From an uncultured Acidobacteriota bacterium (GTDB lineage Bacteria; Acidobacteriota; UBA6911; CAINFC01): 39,886 nt of DNA. The notes under the pieces are model-generated. The model was not told the origin of the DNA, made no database searches, and saw only the letters and a program-made list of their open reading frames with translations. Shown piece after piece: positions 1 to 7,263 of the stretch. Positions within the stretch are counted from its first letter, which is position 1; each line of letters begins with the position of its first letter. The position numbers and the translations under genes were made by a program. The DNA lies in assembly GCA_903847975.1 (NCBI GenBank), contig CAINFC010000248.1, forward strand, positions 1 to 39,886, given 5' to 3'.

Positions 1-95
1 AGCCCTTTCAGGGCTGGGTTCAAACAAATCCGCCTACCCGGGGTAGCGCCTCTGCGGCGCAACCCCGGGCTGTGTACCGAAGCCCTTTCAGGGCT
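1..95. repeat. Partial third copy of the 228-bp palindromic repeat
   Basis: Bases 1-76 follow the second half of the unit at 33212-33290 (AGCCCTTTCAGGGCTGG, CCTACCCGGGGTAGCGCC, CAACCCCGGGCTGTG) with few differences. Bases 81-95 add another AGCCCTTTCAGGGCT hairpin. The start of the copy lies outside the window. No gene is present in 1-474. Confidence 0.85.
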
Positions 96-104
96 ATCCC
101 CAAA

Positions 105-128
105 GGAAATCCGAAGATGTGGGACTTT
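105..128. repeat. 24-bp sequence shared in inverse with 17950-17973
   Basis: An exact 24-bp reverse-complement match (GGAAATCCGAAGATG...) to the interior of the 69-bp inverted-repeat element near 18 kb. Nearby, AATATCG (151-157) and CGATATT (166-172) form a small hairpin. Confidence 0.7.
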
Positions 129-179
129 CTGCCGGGCCATCCGAAAAGACAATATCGCAAAAAGTCGATATTTCATTTT

Positions 180-332
180 GTTCTGCCGTCCCTTACGGGA
201 CTTGCGTGTGTACCGCACGGGACGAGTTAGCGGAGATCGTACCGTTGTACTCCGGCCTTGCCTTGTCAGGCCTTGCGTTTGCCGGCACAGTACTGTGATT
301 CCGAGGCATAGTCCCGTCAGGGACGGCAGAAC
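180..332 (+). repeat. 153-bp MITE-like element, copy 1
   Basis: Perfect 13-bp terminal inverted repeats GTTCTGCCGTCCC (180-192) and GGGACGGCAGAAC (320-332). The reverse complement of 6221-6373 has exactly the same length and aligns at roughly 88% over the first 75 bp and about 83% over the last 35, with a diverged middle. No transposase is encoded; the open frame across it is a repeat translation. Confidence 0.75.
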
Positions 333-438
333 CGGACGGAAAAACGATTTTTTGCGAAGCTATCCGAAAAAGCCAGGTTCGTAAAAATTCGCTTTCCCCG
401 TCCGAAATAACCGGACGGCATCTTTCTTCCTTCCTGAT

Positions 439-460
439 CTTCCCGTCTTCCTGTGAAAAG
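439..460. repeat. Single arm of the GGAAGACGGGAAG hairpin repeat, copy 1
   Basis: CTTCCCGTCTTCCTGTGA is the reverse complement of the right arm seen at 6501-6535 and 32914-32951, with the CTTTCTTCC.TCCTGAT extension on its left (422-438). The matching arm is absent; the 3' end of the NrfD gene (475) begins there. Confidence 0.6.
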
Positions 461-474
461 CTTGGGCTTACCCG

Positions 475-1698
475 TCAGGAAGAGTGGGCGGCAGTCTCCT
501 CCCTCAGGATCGGGATGGCGATTTTGACCAGCAGGGTGAAGAGAAGAAATCCGACCGCAAAAATACCCGCAGCCACCAGTACTTCCGTCAGCGAGGGGCG
601 ATATTCGTAAATTTCGCCAAGGGCATCGGGAGTCAGCCCCGGGATAATCAGGCCCATACCCTTTTCGATGTAAACGCTGGCATAGATCAGAATGCACCCC
701 AGGTTCAGCGTAACCCAGTTTTTCCTGGCCCGGGGCACGAGGAAAAGGATGAATGCGGCCGTACCGCAGAGGATGGATGCCCAGGCAAAGGGAACCAGAG
801 TGTTGTGCTCCTTGATCCCCAGAAAGAGGTATTGAATATAAATGATGTGCTCCGTGCTGGAATAAAACTCCTTGAAAACTTCCGCAGCGGTCAGGAAAAG
901 ATTGAAACCCATGGTATAGGCCATCAGTTCGGCAATCTTGTGAAGGGCTTCGTCCTTGATGGATTCCATGTGAGCATAGCGCTTCAGAATCTGGAGCAGC
1001 ACCAGGAGAATGGCCGGCCCGGAGCAGAAAGCGGAGGCCAGGAAGCGCGGAGCCAGGATGGCGGAGTTCCAGAACGGCCGTGCGGCCAGGCCGTTGTACA
1101 GGTAGGCGGTGACGGTATGGATGCTGACTGCCATGGGAATGGAAAGCAGCACCAGAGGGTGAATGAGACGATGGCTGTAGGGCTTCCTGGTGTAGGCGTG
1201 AAACAGCAGGTAGAAGACGATGAAAAGATTCAGAAACAGGTAGCCGTTGAGAACCAGCACATCCCAGGCCAGAAGAGAATTCGGAAAATTAAGCCGGCCG
1301 ACCACCGGCAGAATATGCCAGAAACGGTCGGGGCGGCCGATGTCCACCATGACGAACCCCAGGCACATCACCAGGCTGCACACCGCCAGCAGTTCCCCCA
1401 GCAGGGTGATTTCCTTGATCGGCTTCCAGTTATAAATGTAGGCGGGAATGACCAGCATGATCGCTGCCGCGGCCACCCCCACCAGGAAGGTAAAATTGCC
1501 GATATAGAAGCCCCAGGAAACCTGATCGCGCATATTGGCGATAATGAGGCCATGGCGAAGCTGTCCGAAGTAGGCAATGCAGCCGATGACCATAAGCAGC
1601 AGCAGAAACCCGATCCAGGCATAATAGTACCGGTTCCCGACCAGAATGCTTCGCAGGGAGCTGCCAAGAAACCGGAAAAACTGGCGTATGCTTTCCAT
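475..1698 (-). CDS. NrfD/PsrC-type quinone-interacting membrane subunit (second set of the operon)
   Basis: Integral membrane protein of 407 aa with about ten hydrophobic segments, the first near residues 26-46, and the NrfD-family pattern of long helices joined by short loops. In polysulfide reductase, DsrMKJOP, Qrc and related complexes this family holds the quinone site and passes electrons to a partner iron-sulfur protein. It is the last gene of a six-gene operon, starting 3 nt after the stop of the ferredoxin gene. There is no strong Shine-Dalgarno site, so translation is probably coupled. It is a different type from the other NrfD protein of the operon (3283-4467): I see little similarity beyond the family pattern. 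The quinone specificity and the direction of electron flow cannot be read from the sequence. Confidence 0.88.
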   Translation of the reverse strand: MESIRQFFRFLGSSLRSILVGNRYYYAWIGFLLLLMVIGCIAYFGQLRHGLIIANMRDQVSWGFYIGNFTFLVGVAAAAIMLVIPAYIYNWKPIKEITLLGELLAVCSLVMCLGFVMVDIGRPDRFWHILPVVGRLNFPNSLLAWDVLVLNGYLFLNLFIVFYLLFHAYTRKPYSHRLIHPLVLLSIPMAVSIHTVTAYLYNGLAARPFWNSAILAPRFLASAFCSGPAILLVLLQILKRYAHMESIKDEALHKIAELMAYTMGFNLFLTAAEVFKEFYSSTEHIIYIQYLFLGIKEHNTLVPFAWASILCGTAAFILFLVPRARKNWVTLNLGCILIYASVYIEKGMGLIIPGLTPDALGEIYEYRPSLTEVLVAAGIFAVGFLLFTLLVKIAIPILREETAAHSS

Positions 1699-1701
1699 GA
1701 A

Positions 1702-2679
1702 TCAGACCCCGTAAAAATAGAAAAATTTCGGCTGGGTGTTGAGATCTTCCTTGAAAATAAAAATCCGCTTGTTCCGGAGGATATAGCGGATCTCTCCGTC
1801 CGGATCCAGAAGATTGCCGAACTTCCGGCTTCCGGTCGGACAAATTTCCACACAGGCCGGGTAGCGCCCGCGGCGGGTTCGCTGAATGCAGAACGTACAC
1901 TTTTCCACCACGCCCTGGGGTCGGGGCCGGTTGCCGAGATAGTGGGTTTCGGAATTCATTTCCCCGGCCGCCAGGGACGGCGTGCCCCAGTTGAAATGCC
2001 GGGCCCCGTAGGGGCAGGCCGCCATGCAGTACCGGCAGCCGATGCACCAGTTATAGTCTACCGTCACAATGCCGTCCGGTTCCTGCCAGGTAGCCTGCAC
2101 CGGACAAACCTTGACGCAGGGTGGATTCTTGCACTGCTGGCACTGCACCGGCATGTAGAAGTAACCTTCTTCCGGGACCTGCTTCGGCGCATAGTAGGGA
2201 TCGGCATGGTGAATGTTGACCCCCTGCTCCTTCTCCATCTGCAGCACCCGAATCCAGTGAATCTGGGGATCCCGGGACTGGTTGTTCTCCTGAACGCAGG
2301 CATAAACGCAGCGCCGGCAGCCGACGCAGCGCGACAGGTCCAAGGCATATCCGAACTGGGTTTCCGGCGCCGCCGGATCCGTTCCGACCGTTACGTTTTT
2401 ACCGAAGCGGGCGGAATATTCCTTTTCCAGGCGCGAGATGATGGACTGCCTTTCTTCCGGGGAAAGCTCGCGAAAATGCTTCTGGTGAAATTCTTCCCGC
2501 GCCTCCCGGGAGCAGCCGCCCATGCCCAGTACGGTCAGCGAAACACCGGCCAGAGAAAGGAAGGCGCGCCGGGAAGCGCACCCGGATTCTCCGCCGTCCG
2601 CCATCCGACCGGCGCACGGTGATGCGGGTGGCAGGGATTCCACCTTTTTTCCGCCCGGTTTCGAAACATTCGCCTTCAT
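1702..2679 (-). CDS. Tat-exported four-cluster [4Fe-4S] ferredoxin subunit, probable lipoprotein (DsrO/HybA/NrfC-like)
   Basis: A 325-aa electron-transfer subunit. A twin-arginine motif (SRRAFL, Arg37-Arg38) is followed by a hydrophobic stretch ending in GMGGC, so Cys56 may be lipidated, although Met at -3 is not the usual lipobox residue. Four cysteine groups follow: CVGCRRCVYAC (118-128), CQQC...CVKVCP (about 178-192), CIGCRYCMAACP (about 210-221) and CTFC...CVEICP (about 257-277). This is the cluster arrangement of subunits that work with NrfD proteins on the periplasmic side. The start overlaps the stop of the upstream cytochrome gene (ATGA), and AAGGA lies 8 nt before the ATG. Family assignment is firm; the physiological acceptor is unknown. 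Confidence 0.9.
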   Translation of the reverse strand: MKANVSKPGGKKVESLPPASPCAGRMADGGESGCASRRAFLSLAGVSLTVLGMGGCSREAREEFHQKHFRELSPEERQSIISRLEKEYSARFGKNVTVGTDPAAPETQFGYALDLSRCVGCRRCVYACVQENNQSRDPQIHWIRVLQMEKEQGVNIHHADPYYAPKQVPEEGYFYMPVQCQQCKNPPCVKVCPVQATWQEPDGIVTVDYNWCIGCRYCMAACPYGARHFNWGTPSLAAGEMNSETHYLGNRPRPQGVVEKCTFCIQRTRRGRYPACVEICPTGSRKFGNLLDPDGEIRYILRNKRIFIFKEDLNTQPKFFYFYGV

Positions 2680-3269
2680 GGGATCAATCCTTTCCAGTCA
2701 TTGGTACGTTGGGGCGGCTGAGGGGGCGGAAGCGGTTCGATGGGCTTGAAGCGCGGCGAATGCGGGTTGTGGCAGTGAACGCAGAGCAGATACTCTTTTT
2801 TCCCATTCCACTGGCCGGTTCGTTTTCCATGCACTCCGGCCCGCCAGTCGCGGAACTTGTCGCCGTGGCATTGGCCGCAAAGCTGGTAGGAATGCCGAAA
2901 ATCGATCTGCTCCCCGTTGGCCAGGTGCAGGAAGTCCCTCCGATCGGCATGATGACAATCCAGGCACCAGCGGTTCTCCGGCGGACCGTGCTGGAGGGCA
3001 ATGTCGTCGTGGGCCGCCTCCAGCTTCCGCCGGGTGCGGTTGACCGGCAGGTCCTTGTTATGGCACTGGCTGCAGGGATAGATCCCCTCCGAGAAGGGTG
3101 GAGCCGGAACCTGCAGGTCGCCGGAGGCCGGCGGAGCCGGCTGCGCCGCGGGAGGCGGCTCCGGACCGGCCGGAGCTCCGCCGGCGGAAAAAACAGCACC
3201 GGCAAAAAAAAAGGCCGCAGCCAGTAGAAGGGTGCCTCGGCGGTCAGGACCTCTCCGGGAAATGTTCAT
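2676..3269 (-). CDS. Periplasmic tetraheme cytochrome c (second set)
   Basis: A 197-aa protein with four CxxCH haem motifs: CSQCH (66-70), CLDCH (102-106), CGQCH (131-135) and CVHCH (163-167). An N-terminal signal or anchor helix (about 13-29) is followed by a Pro/Ala-rich linker (32-58). I chose the ATG at 3269 over one 42 nt upstream because GAGGA lies 10 nt before it, the resulting N-terminus (MNISRRGP...) has a normal signal-peptide shape, and it does not overlap the preceding gene, which stops at 3283. The downstream ferredoxin overlaps it by 4 nt. The Pro-rich C-terminus is unusual. The likely role is haem relay between the ferredoxin/NrfD pair and a soluble periplasmic carrier. Confidence 0.9.
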   Translation of the reverse strand: MNISRRGPDRRGTLLLAAAFFFAGAVFSAGGAPAGPEPPPAAQPAPPASGDLQVPAPPFSEGIYPCSQCHNKDLPVNRTRRKLEAAHDDIALQHGPPENRWCLDCHHADRRDFLHLANGEQIDFRHSYQLCGQCHGDKFRDWRAGVHGKRTGQWNGKKEYLLCVHCHNPHSPRFKPIEPLPPPQPPQRTNDWKGLIP

Positions 3270-3282
3270 GGTGCATCGGTCC

Positions 3283-4467
3283 TCAGGAAGAATGGGAATG
3301 GCCGGCTTCATCCTGCCAGGGCGGCAGTAGCTTGACCAGCGCCCACAGGATCGCGAAGGGCAGCAGCATCAGGATGATGGTGGGCAGAAGCCCTTCGCGC
3401 GTTGCGAACTCCATTTTGTAGGTGGTGTAGCCCAGAAAGCTTTTGGAAAACAGCTGCCCGCCGATCACCACATTCCAGCGCATGGCAAAAATCCCGACGA
3501 GGGTGAGCAGGCCGGAAATGACATAGATCCCTTTGCGGGCCGCCTCGCTGAGGGAGATGAGCTGGACCAGGGCCAGGAGGCCGATGGGAACAATCGTTCC
3601 GAAAATGATCTGCAGCAGGACCTGCGAGGTGTACAGCTGGGTGTGCACCATGAAGTCCAGGGTCTTGAAAGATTCGTCGGCTTCGTAAATCCGGTGGATC
3701 AGGTCCAGCATTTCGAGCCCGAAATCGATCAGAAAAGCGTAAAGAAGGTACCGCGCGGTGGTATCCAGGCAAGCCATGTCCGTCTTCCGGCCCTGAATGA
3801 AGGAGATCAGCATGTACACCAGCAATACGGCGGCAATGCCGGAAACGATCGCCGAAAAAAGAAAGACGATCGGCATCATCGGCGTGGACCACCAGGGGTT
3901 GGCCTTGATGGAACCGAAGATGAACCCGACGTAGCCGTGGAGCAAAAAGGCGGATGGAATTCCCACCACGGTGATGAACTTGCCGACCTTGTCGTCGATT
4001 TCGAGCGACTGCGGGCTGATGTTATAGGAACCGAGAGTCATCAGCTTGTAAATCCACCCCAGCATCCCCGGCGTGGACTGCGCCCGCAGAACGATTTCCT
4101 TTCGATAGTCCAGCCAGATCTCCAGCAGGAGAACCGCCATGAGGTACCACAGATAGATAAAGCCGAACATGGCCATGGCCGAGCTGGTGTGCGGGGTGAG
4201 GTACATCTCCAGCGAGCGCTCCGGATGCCCCAGGTGGAGCTGCAAAGGAAGCGGGGCAACCAGCAGAAAGGCCAGGGCGGTGAGCAGGGCCAGGCGGTAG
4301 GTCGGCTTGACCGCCTGAACGTTGAACACCCGCTCCAGGGACGCCAGGATGAAGGCTCCGGCCACCAGCCCGGTGATGAAGGGATAGAGCACAATCAGAA
4401 CGCTCCACTGCAATTCGATTTCATTCGGGTACAAAAAGCCTTGTACGCCAGGAAGTGCTGTTTCCAT
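3283..4467 (-). CDS. NrfD-family quinone-interacting membrane subunit (first set)
   Basis: A 394-aa polytopic membrane protein with about nine or ten helices. Early in the sequence are FITGLVAGAFILASL and LHLGHPERSLEM, matching the conserved NrfD/HybB stretches near the quinol site. A strong AAGGAG precedes the ATG, and 11 nt separate it from the upstream ferredoxin gene. It ends in a His/Ser tail (HSHSS). It probably oxidises or reduces menaquinol and exchanges electrons with the four-cluster subunit at 4479-5267. The operon has no molybdopterin subunit, so it does not look like a polysulfide, nitrite or DMSO reductase; a quinol:cytochrome c role fits better. That last step is inference. Confidence 0.9.
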   Translation of the reverse strand: METALPGVQGFLYPNEIELQWSVLIVLYPFITGLVAGAFILASLERVFNVQAVKPTYRLALLTALAFLLVAPLPLQLHLGHPERSLEMYLTPHTSSAMAMFGFIYLWYLMAVLLLEIWLDYRKEIVLRAQSTPGMLGWIYKLMTLGSYNISPQSLEIDDKVGKFITVVGIPSAFLLHGYVGFIFGSIKANPWWSTPMMPIVFLFSAIVSGIAAVLLVYMLISFIQGRKTDMACLDTTARYLLYAFLIDFGLEMLDLIHRIYEADESFKTLDFMVHTQLYTSQVLLQIIFGTIVPIGLLALVQLISLSEAARKGIYVISGLLTLVGIFAMRWNVVIGGQLFSKSFLGYTTYKMEFATREGLLPTIILMLLPFAILWALVKLLPPWQDEAGHSHSS

Positions 4468-4478
4468 CGGGATCTCCT

Positions 4479-5267
4479 TTATCGAACCGAGCCGTCAAGA
4501 GCGTTATAATAAACCTTGGCTCCTGTGGCCATCTGCGGTTTCAGGACGTGTACTTTGTGCATTTTCAGAAACTCGTGAACCGGGTCGTTGGGATCCTTCA
4601 GGTCCACCAGCCGGCGGGCTCCGGTCGGGCAGGCTTCGCAGCAGGCCGTAGTCAGGCCCCGAACGATCCGGTGGTAGCAGAGGCTGCATTTATCGGCAGT
4701 CTCCGTTTCCGGGTGCAGGTAGCGGCAGCCGTAAGGGCAGGCGTGAATGCAGTAGCGGCAGCCCAGGCAATACTCCCTGTCCACCAGCACCACTCCGTCC
4801 GGGCTCTCGAACGTGGCTCCCACCGGACAGACCTGGGTGCAGGGAGAGTGCGAGCACTGGTTGCAGAGTTTGGGCACGAAAAAGTTTTTAGACCCGTCTC
4901 CCTTTTTATATTTTTCCTTGAACCCGTCAAAGCCGCCGTTCTCGGAATCCACTACGGGCAGCTCTTCCTTTTCCGGGTGCTGCAGGTCCCCCGGTGGGAT
5001 GTGATATCTCTCCACCCAGGTTCGGAAATACTTGGGACCCAGGGGAACCCCGTTTTCCGCTTTATCCGCGCGGACGCAGTTGCCGCAGCCGATGCACAGG
5101 TCTATATCGATCACCATGCCCCACCAGTGATCGTGCATGCGGTAGTTGGGCGCTTTTTCCGGCTGGCCTTCCGCCACACTGGCATAGGCGACGGATGCCG
5201 CACCGGACAGCAGCAGAAACTTGCTGGACTTCCGCAGAAACTCTCGACGGTCCGACTTGCTGGTCAT
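4479..5267 (-). CDS. Tat-exported four-cluster ferredoxin subunit with one cysteine ligand replaced by Asp
   Basis: A 262-aa iron-sulfur subunit with a Tat signal at the N-terminus (DRREFLRKSSKFLLLSG, Arg7-Arg8) and no lipobox. The cysteine groups are C58-I-G-C61-G-N-C64-V-R-A-D68, then CNQC...CTQVCP, CLGCRYCIHACP and CSLC...CCEACP. Position 68 should be the fourth Cys of the first group (the companion subunit at 1702-2679 reads CVYAC there) but is Asp, codon GAT. TGC to GAT needs three base changes, so a single read error does not explain it. The gene follows the cytochrome at 5280-5741 by 12 nt and precedes the NrfD gene by 11 nt, so all three are probably cotranscribed. Confidence 0.9.
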   Translation of the reverse strand: MTSKSDRREFLRKSSKFLLLSGAASVAYASVAEGQPEKAPNYRMHDHWWGMVIDIDLCIGCGNCVRADKAENGVPLGPKYFRTWVERYHIPPGDLQHPEKEELPVVDSENGGFDGFKEKYKKGDGSKNFFVPKLCNQCSHSPCTQVCPVGATFESPDGVVLVDREYCLGCRYCIHACPYGCRYLHPETETADKCSLCYHRIVRGLTTACCEACPTGARRLVDLKDPNDPVHEFLKMHKVHVLKPQMATGAKVYYNALDGSVR

Positions 5268-5279
5268 TGGGCATTCCTC

Positions 5280-5741
5280 CTAGGAAATCTTGGGCTGATG
5301 CGGTTTATGACAATCGCTGCACGCCTTTCCCTCCCCGTGATCCAGAGGGTTGACCTGTGGAAATTTCGCCGGCCTGGCGACGTTTTCCAGATGGCACACC
5401 AGGCAGATTGTCTTGGCATCCGGGCGCCCCGGCTTGGCGGCTGCAGGGTCGGATGCATGCTTGGCCAGAGGGCCGTGGCAGGCCTCACACCCGACCGCGG
5501 CGTGACGGCCCCCTTTTCGGGCGGCAACCACCTCTTCGTGGCACTCCTCGCAAGCCTTCCGGCCGGCATATACAGCGGGGCGGGCGCGATTATCTTCGAG
5601 GGCCCCTCCGCGGTAATGTCCATATTCACCGAAATCCCGGGGTACCATGACCCCTCGAAGAACGAAGAACACGATAATGCCGGCCAACAAAAGTACGCCC
5701 ATCCGGATCAGGTGTTCCTGGTCCTTGAAACGGCTACTCAT
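5280..5741 (-). CDS. Membrane-anchored tetraheme cytochrome c (first set, first gene of the operon)
   Basis: A 153-aa protein with an uncleaved-looking N-terminal helix (about residues 12-30) and four CxxCH motifs at 64-68 (CEECH), 85-89 (CEACH), 113-117 (CLVCH) and 141-145 (CSDCH), with extra His residues (80, 95, 135, 148) available as distal haem ligands. It resembles short NapC/NrfH- or c7-like cytochromes that take electrons from membrane quinol oxidoreductases. A GGGGG Shine-Dalgarno site lies upstream. It opens the six-gene operon, about 130 nt downstream of the predicted transcription start. In gene content, each cytochrome/ferredoxin/NrfD set resembles Geobacter Cbc-type quinol:cytochrome c complexes such as CbcSTU; that comparison is from memory and unaligned. 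Confidence 0.9.
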   Translation of the reverse strand: MSSRFKDQEHLIRMGVLLLAGIIVFFVLRGVMVPRDFGEYGHYRGGALEDNRARPAVYAGRKACEECHEEVVAARKGGRHAAVGCEACHGPLAKHASDPAAAKPGRPDAKTICLVCHLENVARPAKFPQVNPLDHGEGKACSDCHKPHQPKIS

Positions 5742-5845
5742 AACCGTTGTCCCCCTTTTTAGAGCAAAATATCGAACAAGGCAAGAAAAGAAATTCGCAC
5801 AGGTACCGGTGTGTAGGAAATCGCTGCCCCCGGGCGCCCTGCCCT

Positions 5846-5863
5846 GACGGAAAGATTTCCGTC
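5846..5863. promoter_or_regulatory. Candidate operator dyad for the cytochrome/NrfD operon
   Basis: GACGGAAA and TTTCCGTC form an inverted repeat of perfect 8-bp arms with a 2-bp centre. The loop is too short for an RNA hairpin, so a dimeric DNA-binding protein is more likely. It sits at about +9 to +26 from the predicted start of the operon, a position where a bound repressor would block transcription. No regulator gene lies next to it. Function is inferred from symmetry and position only. Confidence 0.4.
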
Positions 5864-5878
5864 GGCCACCTGCTTCGG

Positions 5879-5908
5879 ATTGTAGACGCGAAGGGGAACG
5901 ACTGTCAA
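5879..5908 (-). promoter_or_regulatory. Sigma-70-type promoter of the cytochrome/NrfD operon
   Basis: On the minus strand TTGACA (5908-5903) and TACAAT (5884-5879) are separated by 18 bp. Transcription would start near 5872, leaving a leader of about 130 nt before the first cytochrome start codon at 5741. It is the only near-consensus promoter I see upstream of the six genes. Confidence 0.65.
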
Positions 5909-6055
5909 GAAAAGAAGGGCTGGATAGAAGTCACCACTCCCTGGCGGCAGTCTCTTTCGCTTTTCTTGCGGATGGGAAGACGGTTTGCGGGCAGGCGAAC
6001 CGGGAAGGATAACCCGGTGAAAAGTCCGAATTCGACTTGTAACTGTTTCCCAAAT

Positions 6056-6088
6056 GAAATCTGTTTGGAGTTCAAACTTGCGTGCCAC
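6056..6088 (+). repeat. 33-bp dispersed module, copy 1
   Basis: Matches the reverse complement of 33009-33041 at 30 of 33 bases. It is within the gene-free stretch 5742-6646, which otherwise holds the operon promoter and dyad, a MITE-like element and a hairpin repeat. Confidence 0.65.
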
Positions 6089-6220
6089 AAGCGGCAACCT
6101 GCTTGCAGCGCGCAGTCTGAAGACTGTACTCAAAACGGCTTTCGTTTGTAAGTTTGTTTCCGGGTGCTTCTCGGGCTTTTTGCGAGTTAAGCAGGGAACC
6201 CAAAAAGTCTATTTCATTTT

Positions 6221-6373
6221 GCCCTGCTGTCCCTGCCGGGACGTTGCCTCGGAATAACCGTCCTGTACCGGTTGAGGCGGGGTCGCCCAAGGCCATGGCG
6301 GAGCACAACGGTACGATATCCGCTATTTCGCCCCGTGCGGCTCACAAGCAAGTCCCGTAAGGGATGGCAGAAC
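6221..6373 (-). repeat. 153-bp MITE-like element, copy 2 (inverted)
   Basis: Same length as copy 1 at 180-332 and in opposite orientation. One end (GGGATGGCAGAAC, 6361-6373) is well kept; the other (6221-6233) has drifted. Both copies are preceded by the same flank ending ATTTCATTTTG. Confidence 0.75.
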
Positions 6374-6457
6374 CGGACCCATCCGTCACTTTTTCACCTT
6401 CACCAGGGGAGACAAATTCGAAAAATATCACCGTCACCCGGCAACGGACCCTTTCGC

Positions 6458-6535
6458 CTTTCTTCCCGCTCTTCCTTATCTTCCTGTGAGTTTTATCGGC
6501 TCCCAGGAAGACGGGAAGATCAGGAAGGAAGAAAG
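6458..6535. repeat. GGAAGACGGGAAG hairpin repeat, copy 2
   Basis: Left arm 6458-6489 (CTTTCTTCCCG ... TCTTCCTGTGA) and right arm 6501-6535 (AGGAAGACGGGAAGATCAGG, then AAGGAAGAAAG). It lies 111 bp past the 3' end of the Spy-like gene. Confidence 0.65.
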
Positions 6536-6646
6536 AGGCCACATGTGTATTTTGGAAAGGCAAAGGAACGTTTCGCGATCTTGTCAAAGAAGGCGCGCTG
6601 CGGGCGGGTTTCCGCTTGTGCCACCCAGGCGAAAGAACCCGGAGGG

Positions 6647-7195
6647 TTAACGGTATCGGGGTCCGCCCATCGTGCCGCCGCGTCCGCCTCCTCCTGGAAA
6701 ACCCATGGGTCCGCTTCCCTGCGGGTTGTCAATCAGGTTGACAAAGGCCGCCTGCTGGGCCGCCGGAATCAATTCCAGGACCTTCTGCAGGGTGGCCAGC
6801 AGGGATTGCTGCTGCGTGGATAGAACGGCCAGCGCCTGGGGCTGGTACTGGTCGCGCAGGACCTGCACCTTTTTCTGCAGCGCATCCAGCTCCGCCTTCA
6901 GGGCATCCACCTTGGACGGCACGACCGGATTTTCACGCATGGCTTCCCGGAGCTCCCGGGTTTTGGCACCGACCTGCTCCATCAGCGGCTGAGCGGTATC
7001 GCGCCAGGTTTTCTGCACGTCCTGCAACTTGGTCACCTGGGCATCGGAAAGGGTGAGATAGGTTTTCAGCTGATCGAGAGGCGGGACTGCGCTCGCCCTG
7101 GCCGGCGGCATGGACCCCATCCCCATGTGCCCCGGTTGAGCGGCCAGCAATCCCATACAAAAAACGAGCGTTAACAGCGAAGTAGCGATTTTCAT
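6647..7195 (-). CDS. Spy/CpxP-like periplasmic protein (LTxxQ-type helical fold)
   Basis: A 182-aa exported protein with a signal peptide (MKIATSLLTLVFCMGLLAAQ), a Met-rich segment (HMGMGSMPP), a highly helical middle (about 45-150) and a Gly-rich tail (GGGGRGGTMGG). The segment LKTYLTLSDAQVTKLQDVQ resembles the LTxxQ helix of Spy, CpxP and ZraP proteins, which act as periplasmic chaperones or metal sensors and damp envelope-stress kinases. I chose the ATG at 7195 rather than 7201 because AGGAG lies 6 nt before the former and touches the latter. It lies downstream of a PP2C phosphatase and a two-component pair on the same strand. The Met-rich patch could bind copper. Exact function is unknown. 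Confidence 0.72.
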   Translation of the reverse strand: MKIATSLLTLVFCMGLLAAQPGHMGMGSMPPARASAVPPLDQLKTYLTLSDAQVTKLQDVQKTWRDTAQPLMEQVGAKTRELREAMRENPVVPSKVDALKAELDALQKKVQVLRDQYQPQALAVLSTQQQSLLATLQKVLELIPAAQQAAFVNLIDNPQGSGPMGFPGGGGRGGTMGGPRYR

Positions 7196-7263
7196 GTTCA
7201 TCTCCTTTGGTTCAATCAGTTATTCATGGACAAAAGTATAATCAGCAAACTCTGCGGCATTTG

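Noticed and set aside
178-384. 68-codon open frame at the window start
   Set aside because: It is the translation of the 153-bp MITE-like repeat.
484-2622. 712-codon open frame on the plus strand
   Set aside because: It lies antisense to a clear NrfD gene and ferredoxin gene, has no recognisable domain or ribosome site, and comes from high GC with strong codon bias on the other strand.
475-5741. Dissimilatory sulfite (Dsr) or polysulfide reductase locus
   Set aside because: The ferredoxin/NrfD/cytochrome parts resemble DsrO/P/J, but DsrM, DsrK, DsrAB and any molybdopterin catalytic subunit are missing.
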